This document shows positions 37,968 to 46,358 of a stretch of 64,000 nt of DNA, in pieces (positions within the stretch are counted from its first letter, which is position 1; every line of letters begins with the position of its first letter). The stretch covers positions 42,222-106,221 of the forward strand of contig NZ_JBDKWG010000111.1 of NCBI RefSeq assembly GCF_040151475.1, in the 5' to 3' direction. Origin of the DNA: CAXBNB01 sp040151475 (GTDB lineage: Bacteria > Bacteroidota > Bacteroidia > Cytophagales > Cyclobacteriaceae). The translations under genes and the position numbers were made by a program. Under the pieces are notes generated by a model that worked only from the letters and a program-made list of their open reading frames with translations, did no database searches and was not told where the DNA came from.

Positions 37968-40900
37968 ATGAACCTCAAAAACTACATTGTTCTATTTGTA
38001 TTTTCTATTTTCACCCTGTTTTCCTGCTCATCCAAAAAGGAGGTCAACGTGCTTGTTTTTTCTAAAACGTCAGGATTCAGGCATGGTTCTATAGAAGCCG
38101 GACAAAAAGCGATTGAAAAACTGGGGATCGAAAATGGTTTTAAAGTAACAGTTACTGAAAATGCTGATTACTTCTCAGAAGACTCATTAGTAAACTATGC
38201 GGCAGTTGTTTTTCTAAACTCGACCGGAGATGTATTGGACTACTACCAACAAGCAGATTTCGAACGATTCATTCAATCAGGAGGTGGATTCGTTGGAGTG
38301 CATGCCGCTTCCGATATGGAGTACGAATGGCCGTGGTACAACAAACTGGTTGGCGCATACTTTAAAGGACACCCCAGCGTTCAGGAGGCAACATTGAAAA
38401 TAATAGACAAAAACCATCCCTCCACCTCTATGCTACCTGACGAGTGGGTTCGATCAGACGAGTGGTACAATTTCAAAAAAATCAATAAGGACATTAATGT
38501 ATTAATCGAAATAGACGAATCTTCTTACGAAGGAGGAGACAATGGTAACGTCCATCCTATGGCGTGGTACCACAACTATGATGGAGGCCGGGCATTTTAC
38601 ACAGAATTTGGACACACCAATGAAACATTTGAAGAGCCGTTGTTCCTACAACACTTAGTGGGTGGCATTCAATATGCTATAGGAAAAAATGCGAAAGATT
38701 ATTCCAAAGCCACATCAGACCGTCTGCCACAAGAAAACCGATTTGTGAGAACGGTATTAATACAAAATCTGGAAGAGCCTATGGAACTGGAATACCTTCC
38801 AAACCACAAAATTTTGTTCATAGAAAGAATAGGAACAGTAATGGTATATGATCTTTCGACCGGAGAACTTACTACCGTAAATAAGATAAATGTTGAAACG
38901 ACAGGTGAAAACGGATTGCTCGGAATGGCATTGGATCCTAATTTTGAAACCAACAAATGGATTTACATTTATTACAGTCCTTTGGGAGGTGAATCAATTC
39001 AGCAATTATCCAGATTTGAATTTACAGATAAAATAAACCTGGAAACAGAAAAGGTATTGCTAACTATACCAAACATCAGGGATTGCTGCCATTCAGGAGG
39101 TTCGATTGAATTTGGCCCTGATGGATTACTCTACCTTTCTACCGGAGATGACACCAATCCTTTTGCATCATCAGGCTACTCTCCAAGTGATGAACAAAAA
39201 GGTAGAGCACTTTGGGATGCACAAAAATCAGCAGCAAACACCAACGACTTGCGTGGAAAAATAATAAGGATCAAACCTGAAGCAGATGGCACATATTCTA
39301 TTCCCGAAGGAAACCTTTTTCCAGTGGGAACAGAAAAAACACGTCCTGAAATCTACACCATGGGTCTAAGGAATCCGTTCAGGATTTCCATTGATCAAAA
39401 AACGGGCTTTCTATATTGGGGAGATGTGGGGCCGGATGCAGGAAAAAACAACCCAAAACGTGGGTCAAAAGGTCTGGATGAATTGAATCAGGCCAGACAT
39501 GCCGGCAACTGGGGATGGCCATACACCAGAGGCGACAATAAGCCTTATTTCAAATATGACTTTGAAAAAGAAGAGTCATTGTATCCTTTCGATCCAAATA
39601 ATCTAAAAAATACTTCTCCCAATAATACTGGTCTGGAAAACCTGCCTCCTGCTCAAAAGTCATTTATCTGGTATTCTTATGACAAATCAGAAGAATTTCC
39701 ATGGGTAGGAACTGGTGGAAAAAATCCAATGGCTGGCCCGGTTTTTTACTCAGATATGTATAAAGTAAACGAAAAAGGATTTCCAGATTATTTCAATGGA
39801 AAACTGCTTTTCTACGATTGGATCAGAGACTGGATCTATGTGATCACTTTCGATGAGAATCACAACTTCAAGAAAGCAGAACCCTTTATGCCTAATTCAA
39901 GATTCAACAATCCGATAGACATGGTGTATGGCAAAAATGGTGAATTGTACATTTTAGAATATGGCGAAAAATGGGTGGCAAAAAATTTGGATGCAAGGTT
40001 GAATAAAATAAAATACATCAGGGGCAATCGTGCACCGATCGCAAGAATAGAATCAGACAAAATAGTAGGTGCTGTACCGTTAACAATAAGTTTTTCGGCA
40101 AAAAGTTCAGAAGATCTGGAAAAAGACCCCATCACATACGAATGGATGTTTGACAGCCAACAAGTACAATCTACTGAAGAAAATGCTTCGTTTACTTTCA
40201 ACAAACCTGGTGTTTACAAGGTAAAACTTACGGTAAAAGACAACAAAGGGGAAAGTTCCAGTACTTCCCATGAAATAATAGCAGGCAATGCCCCTCCTTC
40301 TGTTAAAATAAACATAGAGTCTGACAACCTGACTTTCTCTAAAAATATCAAGTTAAAATATAAAGTAGTAGTAGAAGATAAAGAAGATGGCAGTTCAGAA
40401 TCTGGTGATATCAATTCCAAAGATGTAAAAGTGACGCTAACCTACTTACCAGAAGGCAAAGACTTTATAGTAGAGACAAAAGGACACCAACCTACACTCT
40501 CTTCCAAAGGAAAAACCCTGATGGAGGGCTCTGACTGCAAGGCTTGCCACGCTATCAATGAAAAAATAAGTGGGCCAAGTTTGATGGATGTGGCGAAAAA
40601 ATACACAGAAAAGGATAAGGACTACTTAACTGCCAAAGTAATGGCAGGCGGTTCCGGCGTATGGGGAGATGCACCAATGGCAGCACATCCCACGCTCAAA
40701 AAAGAAGATGTGGAAGAAATGGTAAGCTATATTCTTTCTCTGAAAAAAGACGATTCACCGTCTCTACCTTTAGAGGGCAATTTAACGTTTGATCAACATA
40801 AAAAAGGAGACAACTATGGCGTGTATATCCTGACTGCAACCTATACCGACAAAGGAAATGGCAACATCACTTCTATCACGGCACAGGATCAGAAAATATT

Positions 40901-41303
40901 TAAGTCGCTCTATCGGGAAGCGGAAGATGCAGACATAAAAGGCCCTGATGTTTCTACCTGGGATGCAGGAGGCCAGCGGCTACTGGGCAATATCACCAAT
41001 GGCAGATACTTTGGATTTAAAGAAGTACAACTCACAGGGCTTAAATCTGTTGATTTGTCAGTCTATTATAGCCGCAATTATGATTACAAAGGAAAGGTAC
41101 TCGTGAAAAAAGGCAGTAAAGACGGTGATGTAATAGGGGAAATGAAAGTTGGCTATTATGACTTGAAAAAGGAAAGCCATAAAACATATTCCATTCCTGT
41201 GAAAGCAAGTAAGGAAAAAAGTGACCTGTATTTCGTATTTGTGAACGACTCAAACAAAGAGCAATTTATCGCCAATGCAAACAACATCTATTTGAATTAT
41301 TAG
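37968..41303 (+). CDS. ThuA / PQQ-type sugar dehydrogenase / PKD / cytochrome c / CBM multidomain lipoprotein
   Basis: 1111 residues. A signal ends at the lipobox TLFSC (Cys20). Then: a ThuA domain about 28-240 (VLVFSKTSGFRHGSI, GGFVGVHAASD, GRAFYTEFGH); a soluble glucose/sorbosone dehydrogenase beta-propeller about 255-685 (GLLGMALDPNFETNKWIYIYY, CCHSGGSIEFGPDGLLYLSTG, RHAGNWGWPYTRGDN); a PKD domain about 690-765; a cytochrome c with CKACH at 857-861 and a distal Met in DAPM; and a C-terminal CBM6-like sandwich. The propeller likely oxidises a sugar and passes electrons to the tethered heme, while ThuA (family linked to keto-sugar metabolism) may act on the product. Known in Bacteroidota and Planctomycetes; substrate unproven. 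Confidence 0.92.
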   Translation: MNLKNYIVLFVFSIFTLFSCSSKKEVNVLVFSKTSGFRHGSIEAGQKAIEKLGIENGFKVTVTENADYFSEDSLVNYAAVVFLNSTGDVLDYYQQADFERFIQSGGGFVGVHAASDMEYEWPWYNKLVGAYFKGHPSVQEATLKIIDKNHPSTSMLPDEWVRSDEWYNFKKINKDINVLIEIDESSYEGGDNGNVHPMAWYHNYDGGRAFYTEFGHTNETFEEPLFLQHLVGGIQYAIGKNAKDYSKATSDRLPQENRFVRTVLIQNLEEPMELEYLPNHKILFIERIGTVMVYDLSTGELTTVNKINVETTGENGLLGMALDPNFETNKWIYIYYSPLGGESIQQLSRFEFTDKINLETEKVLLTIPNIRDCCHSGGSIEFGPDGLLYLSTGDDTNPFASSGYSPSDEQKGRALWDAQKSAANTNDLRGKIIRIKPEADGTYSIPEGNLFPVGTEKTRPEIYTMGLRNPFRISIDQKTGFLYWGDVGPDAGKNNPKRGSKGLDELNQARHAGNWGWPYTRGDNKPYFKYDFEKEESLYPFDPNNLKNTSPNNTGLENLPPAQKSFIWYSYDKSEEFPWVGTGGKNPMAGPVFYSDMYKVNEKGFPDYFNGKLLFYDWIRDWIYVITFDENHNFKKAEPFMPNSRFNNPIDMVYGKNGELYILEYGEKWVAKNLDARLNKIKYIRGNRAPIARIESDKIVGAVPLTISFSAKSSEDLEKDPITYEWMFDSQQVQSTEENASFTFNKPGVYKVKLTVKDNKGESSSTSHEIIAGNAPPSVKINIESDNLTFSKNIKLKYKVVVEDKEDGSSESGDINSKDVKVTLTYLPEGKDFIVETKGHQPTLSSKGKTLMEGSDCKACHAINEKISGPSLMDVAKKYTEKDKDYLTAKVMAGGSGVWGDAPMAAHPTLKKEDVEEMVSYILSLKKDDSPSLPLEGNLTFDQHKKGDNYGVYILTATYTDKGNGNITSITAQDQKIFKSLYREAEDADIKGPDVSTWDAGGQRLLGNITNGRYFGFKEVQLTGLKSVDLSVYYSRNYDYKGKVLVKKGSKDGDVIGEMKVGYYDLKKESHKTYSIPVKASKEKSDLYFVFVNDSNKEQFIANANNIYLNY

Positions 41304-41464
41304 GAAATAGGAATCTCAAATATCTATTGATACTGAAATCAAAAGTTTCAGTTCAGTTAAAAATCGTTTAATTTAGGGTAGTATAATTATCCTGATTTAC
41401 TTTTCCATCTCAGGATTATGATGATACATCTCGTTTGTAAGTGATTTATAATCGGTTAAGCCAT

Positions 41465-41866
41465 ATGAGTGAACAAGATATTAGGTGGAAGCAACGATTC
41501 TCAAATTTCGAGAAGTCGTTACACTTTTTGGAGCAAACGATACAAATACCAAACCTCGATTTCACTCAAAAGGCAGGATTGATTCAATTTTTTGAAATCA
41601 GTTTTGAACTGTCGTGGAATGTACTCAAGGATTATTTGGCAGAACAGGGACTTTCGGATGTACACTTTCCTAGAGACAGCATAAAGAAAGCATTTGAAAC
41701 AGGTATAATTACAGATGGACACAGTTGGCTTGAAGCCCTAAAAAACCGTAACCTAACTTCGCATACTTACGATGAAGCACTTGCAGACAAAGTAGTAGAT
41801 TTGATTATAAGAAATTACTATCCTTTGCTGAAGCAACTGTACCAAAGACTAAAACCTGAAATGTAG
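41465..41866 (+). CDS. hepT: HEPN-domain toxin of a HEPN/MNT toxin-antitoxin pair
   Basis: 133 residues from the ATG of MSEQDIRWKQRF; an upstream GTG (41441) would add eight residues. An all-helical HI0074/nucleotidyltransferase-substrate-binding fold (GLIQFFEISFELSWNVLKDYL). The motif R95-NLTS-H100-T-Y102 fits RX4HXY: Arg and His form the RNase site of HEPN toxins and the Tyr is the residue AMPylated by the MNT antitoxin in characterised systems (Shewanella, Aphanizomenon). The stop codon is directly followed by the antitoxin ATG, with no spacer. First gene of the four-gene defence-like cluster. Confidence 0.9.
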   Translation: MSEQDIRWKQRFSNFEKSLHFLEQTIQIPNLDFTQKAGLIQFFEISFELSWNVLKDYLAEQGLSDVHFPRDSIKKAFETGIITDGHSWLEALKNRNLTSHTYDEALADKVVDLIIRNYYPLLKQLYQRLKPEM

Positions 41867-42184
41867 ATGTTTGGCCTAAAAGACAAAGACATAGCAGAAA
41901 TTGTTTCTATTTTGGATGGTTTTCAAGAAGTAGAGCAAGCACTGATCTTTGGCAGCCGTGCCAAAGGAAACCATAGGAATGGAAGTGATGTTGACATAGC
42001 CATTAAAGGACAGGAAGCGGATTTCAATATTGCTTTGACCATAGCTGGCATTCTCAACGAAGACACCACCATGCCTTACCACTTCGATGTATTGAGCTAT
42101 ACCGACCTTAACAATAAAGATTTGGCAGCTCATATCGATCGTGTTGGAAAGTTACTTTATCAGACTAAAGTTAAAATTCATTAA
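41867..42184 (+). CDS. mntA: MNT nucleotidyltransferase antitoxin
   Basis: 105 residues. A minimal nucleotidyltransferase of the HI0073 type: LIFGSRAKGNHRNGSDVDIAI gives GSX10DXD (G29-S30 to D41/D43), and HFDVL (D74) supplies the third carboxylate. All catalytic residues are present. In studied pairs MNT transfers AMP to the Tyr of RX4HXY and silences the HEPN RNase. It abuts the toxin gene, and the ATPase gene follows after 23 bp (or 2 bp if the TTG at 42187 is used). Confidence 0.9.
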   Translation: MFGLKDKDIAEIVSILDGFQEVEQALIFGSRAKGNHRNGSDVDIAIKGQEADFNIALTIAGILNEDTTMPYHFDVLSYTDLNNKDLAAHIDRVGKLLYQTKVKIH

Positions 42185-42207
42185 ATTTGACCGAAAGCAT
42201 AAAAAAA

Positions 42208-43353
42208 ATGAAAATATTAAATCTTACTTATCAAGATAATGCTCTTAAATGGAGTTTAAAGAGTGCAAATTTTGATAACTTAACCCTGTTAGTAGGTGCA
42301 TCTGGTGTAGGAAAGACTCAGATATTGAAATCTATTATGAGATTAAAATCAATTGCTGATGGAAAATCAATTAGTGGTATAAAATGGAACATAGTATTTG
42401 AAACCCTAAGCGGGCAAAAATTTGAATGGGACGGAGAATTTGAAAATAAAGGAGATATCGATTTTTCTGATGACGATGATGATGATTTAAAAAGAAATAA
42501 ACCCTCAATAGTATCCGAAAATTTAAAGATTGACGGCAACATAATTGTTATAAGAAATAAAGACTCAATAATATTTAACAATGCAAAAACAGTAAAACTA
42601 CCTAACCAACAAAGTATTATACACCTACTAAAAGAGGAGGATTTGATTAAACCTGCTTTTGAGGGATTCGGGAAAATAATATATAGTGATCAAACTGACT
42701 CTACAGGAGAAGCTTACCGTATAAAATTTTCTGACACTCAAAAACTTTTAAAAACAAATAAGTCACTCAAATCAATTCAAGAAAGTAAAGAGGACATTAG
42801 GATAAAGCTATTTTTGGCTTACAAAAACACGCCAAAAACCTTTGCTACGATTAAGGAGCGATATATTGACATTTTCCCTCAAGTTGAAGATGTCAAAGTA
42901 GAACCTATGGATTATGAAGACGAAGATAATATACCTTTTTTTTTCAAAGAGTATCCATTTATACAAATAAAAGAATTTGGTGTTGACAAGTGGATAAAGC
43001 AAGGAAATATTTCGTCTGGAATGTTTATTAGTTTAATGCATATTAGTGAAATATATTTATGCAGCGAGGGTAGTGTGTTTTTAATTGATGAATTTGAAAA
43101 CAGCTTGGGGATTAATTGTATAAATGAATTAACAAATGACATTTTATCTTCTCAAAGACAAATTCAATTTATATTAACTAGTCATCATCCCTATATTATA
43201 AATAACATAGGTTATTCAAACTGGAAATTGGTAACACGCACAAAAGGAGTTGTTAATACCCACAATCCGGATGAATACAAGATTGGTAAATCTAAACACG
43301 ATGCTTTTATGCAACTGATTCAATTGGATCAATATCAAACTGGATTAGAATAA
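42208..43353 (+). CDS. AAA_21-type ATPase of a putative two-gene defence module
   Basis: 381 residues from the first ATG; TTG at 42187 would add seven. Walker A GASGVGKT (30-37), an ABC-like signature NISSGM (267-272), Walker B VFLIDEFEN (290-298) and H-loop LTSHHP (323-328) mark an SMC/ABC-like ATPase of the AAA_21/RloA kind. An acidic run (DDDDDD, 88-93) lies in the insertion between the Walkers. The gene ends in TAATG: its last base is the first base of the next gene, so the pair is translationally coupled. Such ATPases act with TOPRIM or RloB-like partners in phage-defence systems (PARIS, AbiL). It is strongly A+T-rich (11 G/C in 42541-42600). Confidence 0.85.
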   Translation: MKILNLTYQDNALKWSLKSANFDNLTLLVGASGVGKTQILKSIMRLKSIADGKSISGIKWNIVFETLSGQKFEWDGEFENKGDIDFSDDDDDDLKRNKPSIVSENLKIDGNIIVIRNKDSIIFNNAKTVKLPNQQSIIHLLKEEDLIKPAFEGFGKIIYSDQTDSTGEAYRIKFSDTQKLLKTNKSLKSIQESKEDIRIKLFLAYKNTPKTFATIKERYIDIFPQVEDVKVEPMDYEDEDNIPFFFKEYPFIQIKEFGVDKWIKQGNISSGMFISLMHISEIYLCSEGSVFLIDEFENSLGINCINELTNDILSSQRQIQFILTSHHPYIINNIGYSNWKLVTRTKGVVNTHNPDEYKIGKSKHDAFMQLIQLDQYQTGLE

Positions 43354-44039
43354 TGAACATCTATTTTATCGTTGAAGGTAGAAGAACCGAAAAAAAAGTT
43401 TATGCTGCTTGGTTAAACCATCTATTGCCAAATTTATCAAGAGTTGAGTGGGCATTTGAATCAGAAAATGATAACTATTATCTATTTAATGGAAATGGAT
43501 TTCCAGCTTTACTCCATAACCATTTAAAAAACTCGATTGAGGAAGTAAATGAACATGGAAATTACGACTATCTAGTTATTGTCCTAGACGTAGATGAATC
43601 CACTGTGGATGAAAGAATAATAGAAGTTAATAATTTTGTAGATAGCAACAACATAAAACTAATCAATTCTGAACTTGTAATAATTCCTCAAAACAAATGC
43701 ATTGAGACTTGGTTTTTGGGTAATAGAAAAATATATAAATCCAATCCCCAAAGTTCTGAATTATTACAATACGTAAAGTTTTATAACGTAAAAGAAGATG
43801 ACCCTGAAATAATGGAAAAATTTCCTAGTTTTAATACTCATTCTCAATTTCATGCTGAATATTGTAAGGAATTTCTTAGAGAAAGAAATATACGATATTC
43901 CAAAAACAAACCAAACGGAGTTGTTGAATTAGACTATTTGAATAACATAATTGAAAGAGAACAGGAAACATCTCACTTAAGTTCTTTTAGAATTTTCTTG
44001 GATTTCTGCTCTAAAGTAAAAACAGAAATGCAAGCTTGA
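43353..44039 (+). CDS. TOPRIM/RloB-like putative nuclease partner of the ATPase
   Basis: 228 residues. The start matches TOPRIM-like proteins: IYFIVEGRRTEKKVYAAWL with the catalytic-type Glu8, a second acidic strand YLVIVLDVDEST (D79, D81) and QNKCIETWFLG (Glu118), which resembles the S/C-x-E-x-W block of RloB/DUF4276 proteins. The probable role is metal-dependent cleavage of nucleic acid when released by the ATPase, by analogy with AbiLii and AriB; this is inference. It is the last gene of the cluster; 108 bp later the converging GH109 operon ends. Confidence 0.75.
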   Translation: MNIYFIVEGRRTEKKVYAAWLNHLLPNLSRVEWAFESENDNYYLFNGNGFPALLHNHLKNSIEEVNEHGNYDYLVIVLDVDESTVDERIIEVNNFVDSNNIKLINSELVIIPQNKCIETWFLGNRKIYKSNPQSSELLQYVKFYNVKEDDPEIMEKFPSFNTHSQFHAEYCKEFLRERNIRYSKNKPNGVVELDYLNNIIEREQETSHLSSFRIFLDFCSKVKTEMQA

Positions 44040-44071
44040 TAGCCAAAAAACTCTACCTGCAAAGTGCAATA

Positions 44072-44095
44072 GTTTTATTCAGCCACGAATAAAAC
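44072..44095. terminator. Weak hairpin between convergent units
   Basis: GTTTTATTC (44072-44080) and GAATAAAAC (44087-44095) form a 9-bp A/T-rich stem with a 6-nt loop, between the defence-like cluster and the end of the GH109 operon. No T-run follows; its termination role is doubtful. Confidence 0.3.
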
Positions 44096-44147
44096 AACTC
44101 CTCTATCAGTGAAACTGCACCTTCATTTTCTTTGCAAACCAACTCGC

Positions 44148-45554
44148 TTACTTCTTTAGCATCCCCAGTTCTCTCTTGTTTTTCCAGTTGTTTCTGGTGA
44201 AGTCAGGGAATTTTACAGCTATACTTCCGAGTTGTACGGAAGTTGCACTCAGGGGAGTTATCACAGACCAATCTACTCCATCATACACATCCATATCCAA
44301 TGCTATACCCTTGTTGAAGGCATCCACAAGGCGGTAGGTCATCACAAAATCCATTCCTCCATGACCATTGTTTTTGGCTATTTCTTCTTTGAGCTTTTCC
44401 CATATCGGATGCTTGAACCGCTCACGCATTTCATTGTATTTCGATTCAGAAACCCATTCATGCCCATCATCTATTTCTTTCAAAGCCAACCGGCTTGGGT
44501 AGCCTTCATGGTACCCTTTAGTTCCTGCCAGAGCATTGATTCTGCTGTAAGGTCTGGGAGTAACCACATCGTGTTGCAATAAGATCGATCTTCCATTATT
44601 GGTTTTGATCAGGGAGTTGTTCATGTCGCCATGAGCAAAGTCTGTACGGTTGTAGTACTCGTTATCGGAATCCACAGTTTTTGATAGCTCAGTAAGCCCC
44701 ACCTGCAATGAACTCATGGACACCAGATGATCGAAACGGTCTCCCCTTCCTATTCCCATGTATTGTGCCACAGGCCCCAGGCCATGCGTAGGATACAAAT
44801 TGCCGTCTGTAGCCAAGTGATGTGTCATACGCCACTTTTGGTAGTACTTGTCATTGAATAGTCCTGCTTTCAAATTGTGAATGTAGGCAGCCTCAGCATA
44901 AGTCAGTGTGCCAAATACACCTTCATTCACCATATTCAGTATCCAGAGTTCCTCGTCTCCATAACACACGTTTTCCAGCATCATGCAATTCCTCTGGGTT
45001 TCCTCCGCTGTATTGATCAGTTTCCAGCAGTCTTCCAGAGTATAGGCCAGAGGCACCTCGACTGCCACATGCTTGCCTTGTTGCATGGAATATACTGCCA
45101 TCGGCGTATGGTCTTTCCACGGAGTGGCTATCAATACCAAGTCAATATCATCTCGCTTGACCATCTCTTTCCAAGCCTCTTCCTTGCCCGTATAGACCGC
45201 TACTTTTTGTCCATTCTTTTTGAGGAAATCGGCAGATTCTTTGGCCCGCTCTTCCCTTATATCACATATAGCAGTAACTTTTGCCTTGGGATACAATGCC
45301 TGCATTCTTTCCACATGGCTACTCCCCCTGTTTCCAACACCAATGAATGCCACCTTCAATTGGTCTATAGGATCAACAGTCAATCCCATTACTGACTTGC
45401 CTAATGCTTTCTTTGGTGCAGACATTCTCTCCAGTTCTTCTTTCACCCATTCCCTGTCATTGGATTTCAAAGAACCTGGAGTCAATCCTAAAAATACACC
45501 TGTCAATGCCGAAGCTTTTAGAAAATGCCTGCGGTCAATATTTTTCTTTTCCAT
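44148..45554 (-). CDS. GH109-type alpha-N-acetylgalactosaminidase-like enzyme, Tat-exported
   Basis: 468 residues. Tat leader (RRHFLK, 8-13; hydrophobic to about 25). The NAD-binding motif GVGNRG (72-77), VAVEVPLAY (164-171), MMLENVCY, NLYPTHGLGP (252-261, catalytic-type His257) and NNGHGGMDFVMTYRL are the hallmarks of GH109, which cleave by a redox mechanism through a 3-keto intermediate with tightly bound NAD. The likely substrate is a terminal alpha-N-acetylhexosamine. Last gene of the LacI-led operon, 27 bp after nagB-like; fits the deacetylase and deaminase genes upstream. Confidence 0.9.
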   Translation of the reverse strand: MEKKNIDRRHFLKASALTGVFLGLTPGSLKSNDREWVKEELERMSAPKKALGKSVMGLTVDPIDQLKVAFIGVGNRGSSHVERMQALYPKAKVTAICDIREERAKESADFLKKNGQKVAVYTGKEEAWKEMVKRDDIDLVLIATPWKDHTPMAVYSMQQGKHVAVEVPLAYTLEDCWKLINTAEETQRNCMMLENVCYGDEELWILNMVNEGVFGTLTYAEAAYIHNLKAGLFNDKYYQKWRMTHHLATDGNLYPTHGLGPVAQYMGIGRGDRFDHLVSMSSLQVGLTELSKTVDSDNEYYNRTDFAHGDMNNSLIKTNNGRSILLQHDVVTPRPYSRINALAGTKGYHEGYPSRLALKEIDDGHEWVSESKYNEMRERFKHPIWEKLKEEIAKNNGHGGMDFVMTYRLVDAFNKGIALDMDVYDGVDWSVITPLSATSVQLGSIAVKFPDFTRNNWKNKRELGMLKK

Positions 45555-45581
45555 TGATGTTTTGATATTAGGTAATGCTTC

Positions 45582-46346
45582 TTATTTGTCGATTTTAGAA
45601 GCCGATCCTTCATCCAAAAACAAAACAGTTTCCGGATGATTCCTTAAAATAGTTCCCGGACATTCAGTGCTTATTTCACTGTACAATGAATTGTACACCG
45701 CCTCTGCTTTTCTGGCATCAGGAACTACACAACTGATAGCCTTGCAATTCATAATAGCTGTGATGGTAAGCGTAAGTGCTTCTTTTGGCACATCGTCAAA
45801 AGTCGGAAACCATCCTTCACCCAACTGCTGATTGCGACAGGCTGTATCCAATTCCACTACTTTCACCAACTTAGGGTCATTAAAATCAGCCACCGGAGGA
45901 TCGTTGAACGCAATGTGTCCGTTTTCTCCTATACCAATACAGGCTATATCTATGGGGTATTTTTTCAACTCTTCAGCATATCGATTCACTTCCTGATCTA
46001 CATCTTCCGCATCTCCATTCAGGTAAAAAATTTGCTTGGGAGCAACGTCATCCAGAATTCTTTCTTTCAAATATTTTCTAAAACTGGCAGGATGGGAATC
46101 TGATATCCCTTTGTACTCGTCCAGGTGAAATACAGTGATTTTTTTCCAATCAATTTCTTTGTTTTTCAATGCTTCTAAAAAAGGAAACTGCGAAGCACCA
46201 GTGGCCAGAATCAGATTAGCTTTTCCATTGGATTGTATTGCAGCGTTGAGCTTTTCCGCAACGAAATTTGCAGCGGCATCTCCCATCTCTTTGGTTTCTT
46301 CAAAAATAGATACCTGCAAATTGTCAACTTTAAAGTTTTTTTTCAT
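45582..46346 (-). CDS. Glucosamine-6-phosphate deaminase (NagB-like)
   Basis: 254 residues, the usual NagB length. ILATGASQFPFLEAL (phosphate loop), VFHLDEYKGIS (catalytic-type Asp), IGIGENGHIAFNDPP and the region SCVVPDARKAEAVYNSL are all in place. It converts hexosamine-6-phosphate to ketohexose-6-phosphate and ammonia in the cytoplasm. It lies between the GH109 gene and the transporter gene with gaps of 27 and 12 bp. The GalN6P isomerase-type AgaS is the alternative in GalNAc pathways, but the HLDEY and GENGH motifs favour the NagB family. Confidence 0.9.
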   Translation of the reverse strand: MKKNFKVDNLQVSIFEETKEMGDAAANFVAEKLNAAIQSNGKANLILATGASQFPFLEALKNKEIDWKKITVFHLDEYKGISDSHPASFRKYLKERILDDVAPKQIFYLNGDAEDVDQEVNRYAEELKKYPIDIACIGIGENGHIAFNDPPVADFNDPKLVKVVELDTACRNQQLGEGWFPTFDDVPKEALTLTITAIMNCKAISCVVPDARKAEAVYNSLYSEISTECPGTILRNHPETVLFLDEGSASKIDK

Positions 46347-46358
46347 TCGTGTTTTTGG

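Noticed and set aside
41304..41464. Possible attachment site or direct repeats flanking the defence-like island
   Set aside because: I compared this gap with 44040-44147 and found no shared direct repeat, no tRNA gene and no integrase nearby; only a 7-bp hairpin (41332-41352) was seen.
44877..45395. 172-codon plus-strand frame opposite the GH109 gene
   Set aside because: Shadow of the GH109 reading frame; no start signal and no conserved motif.
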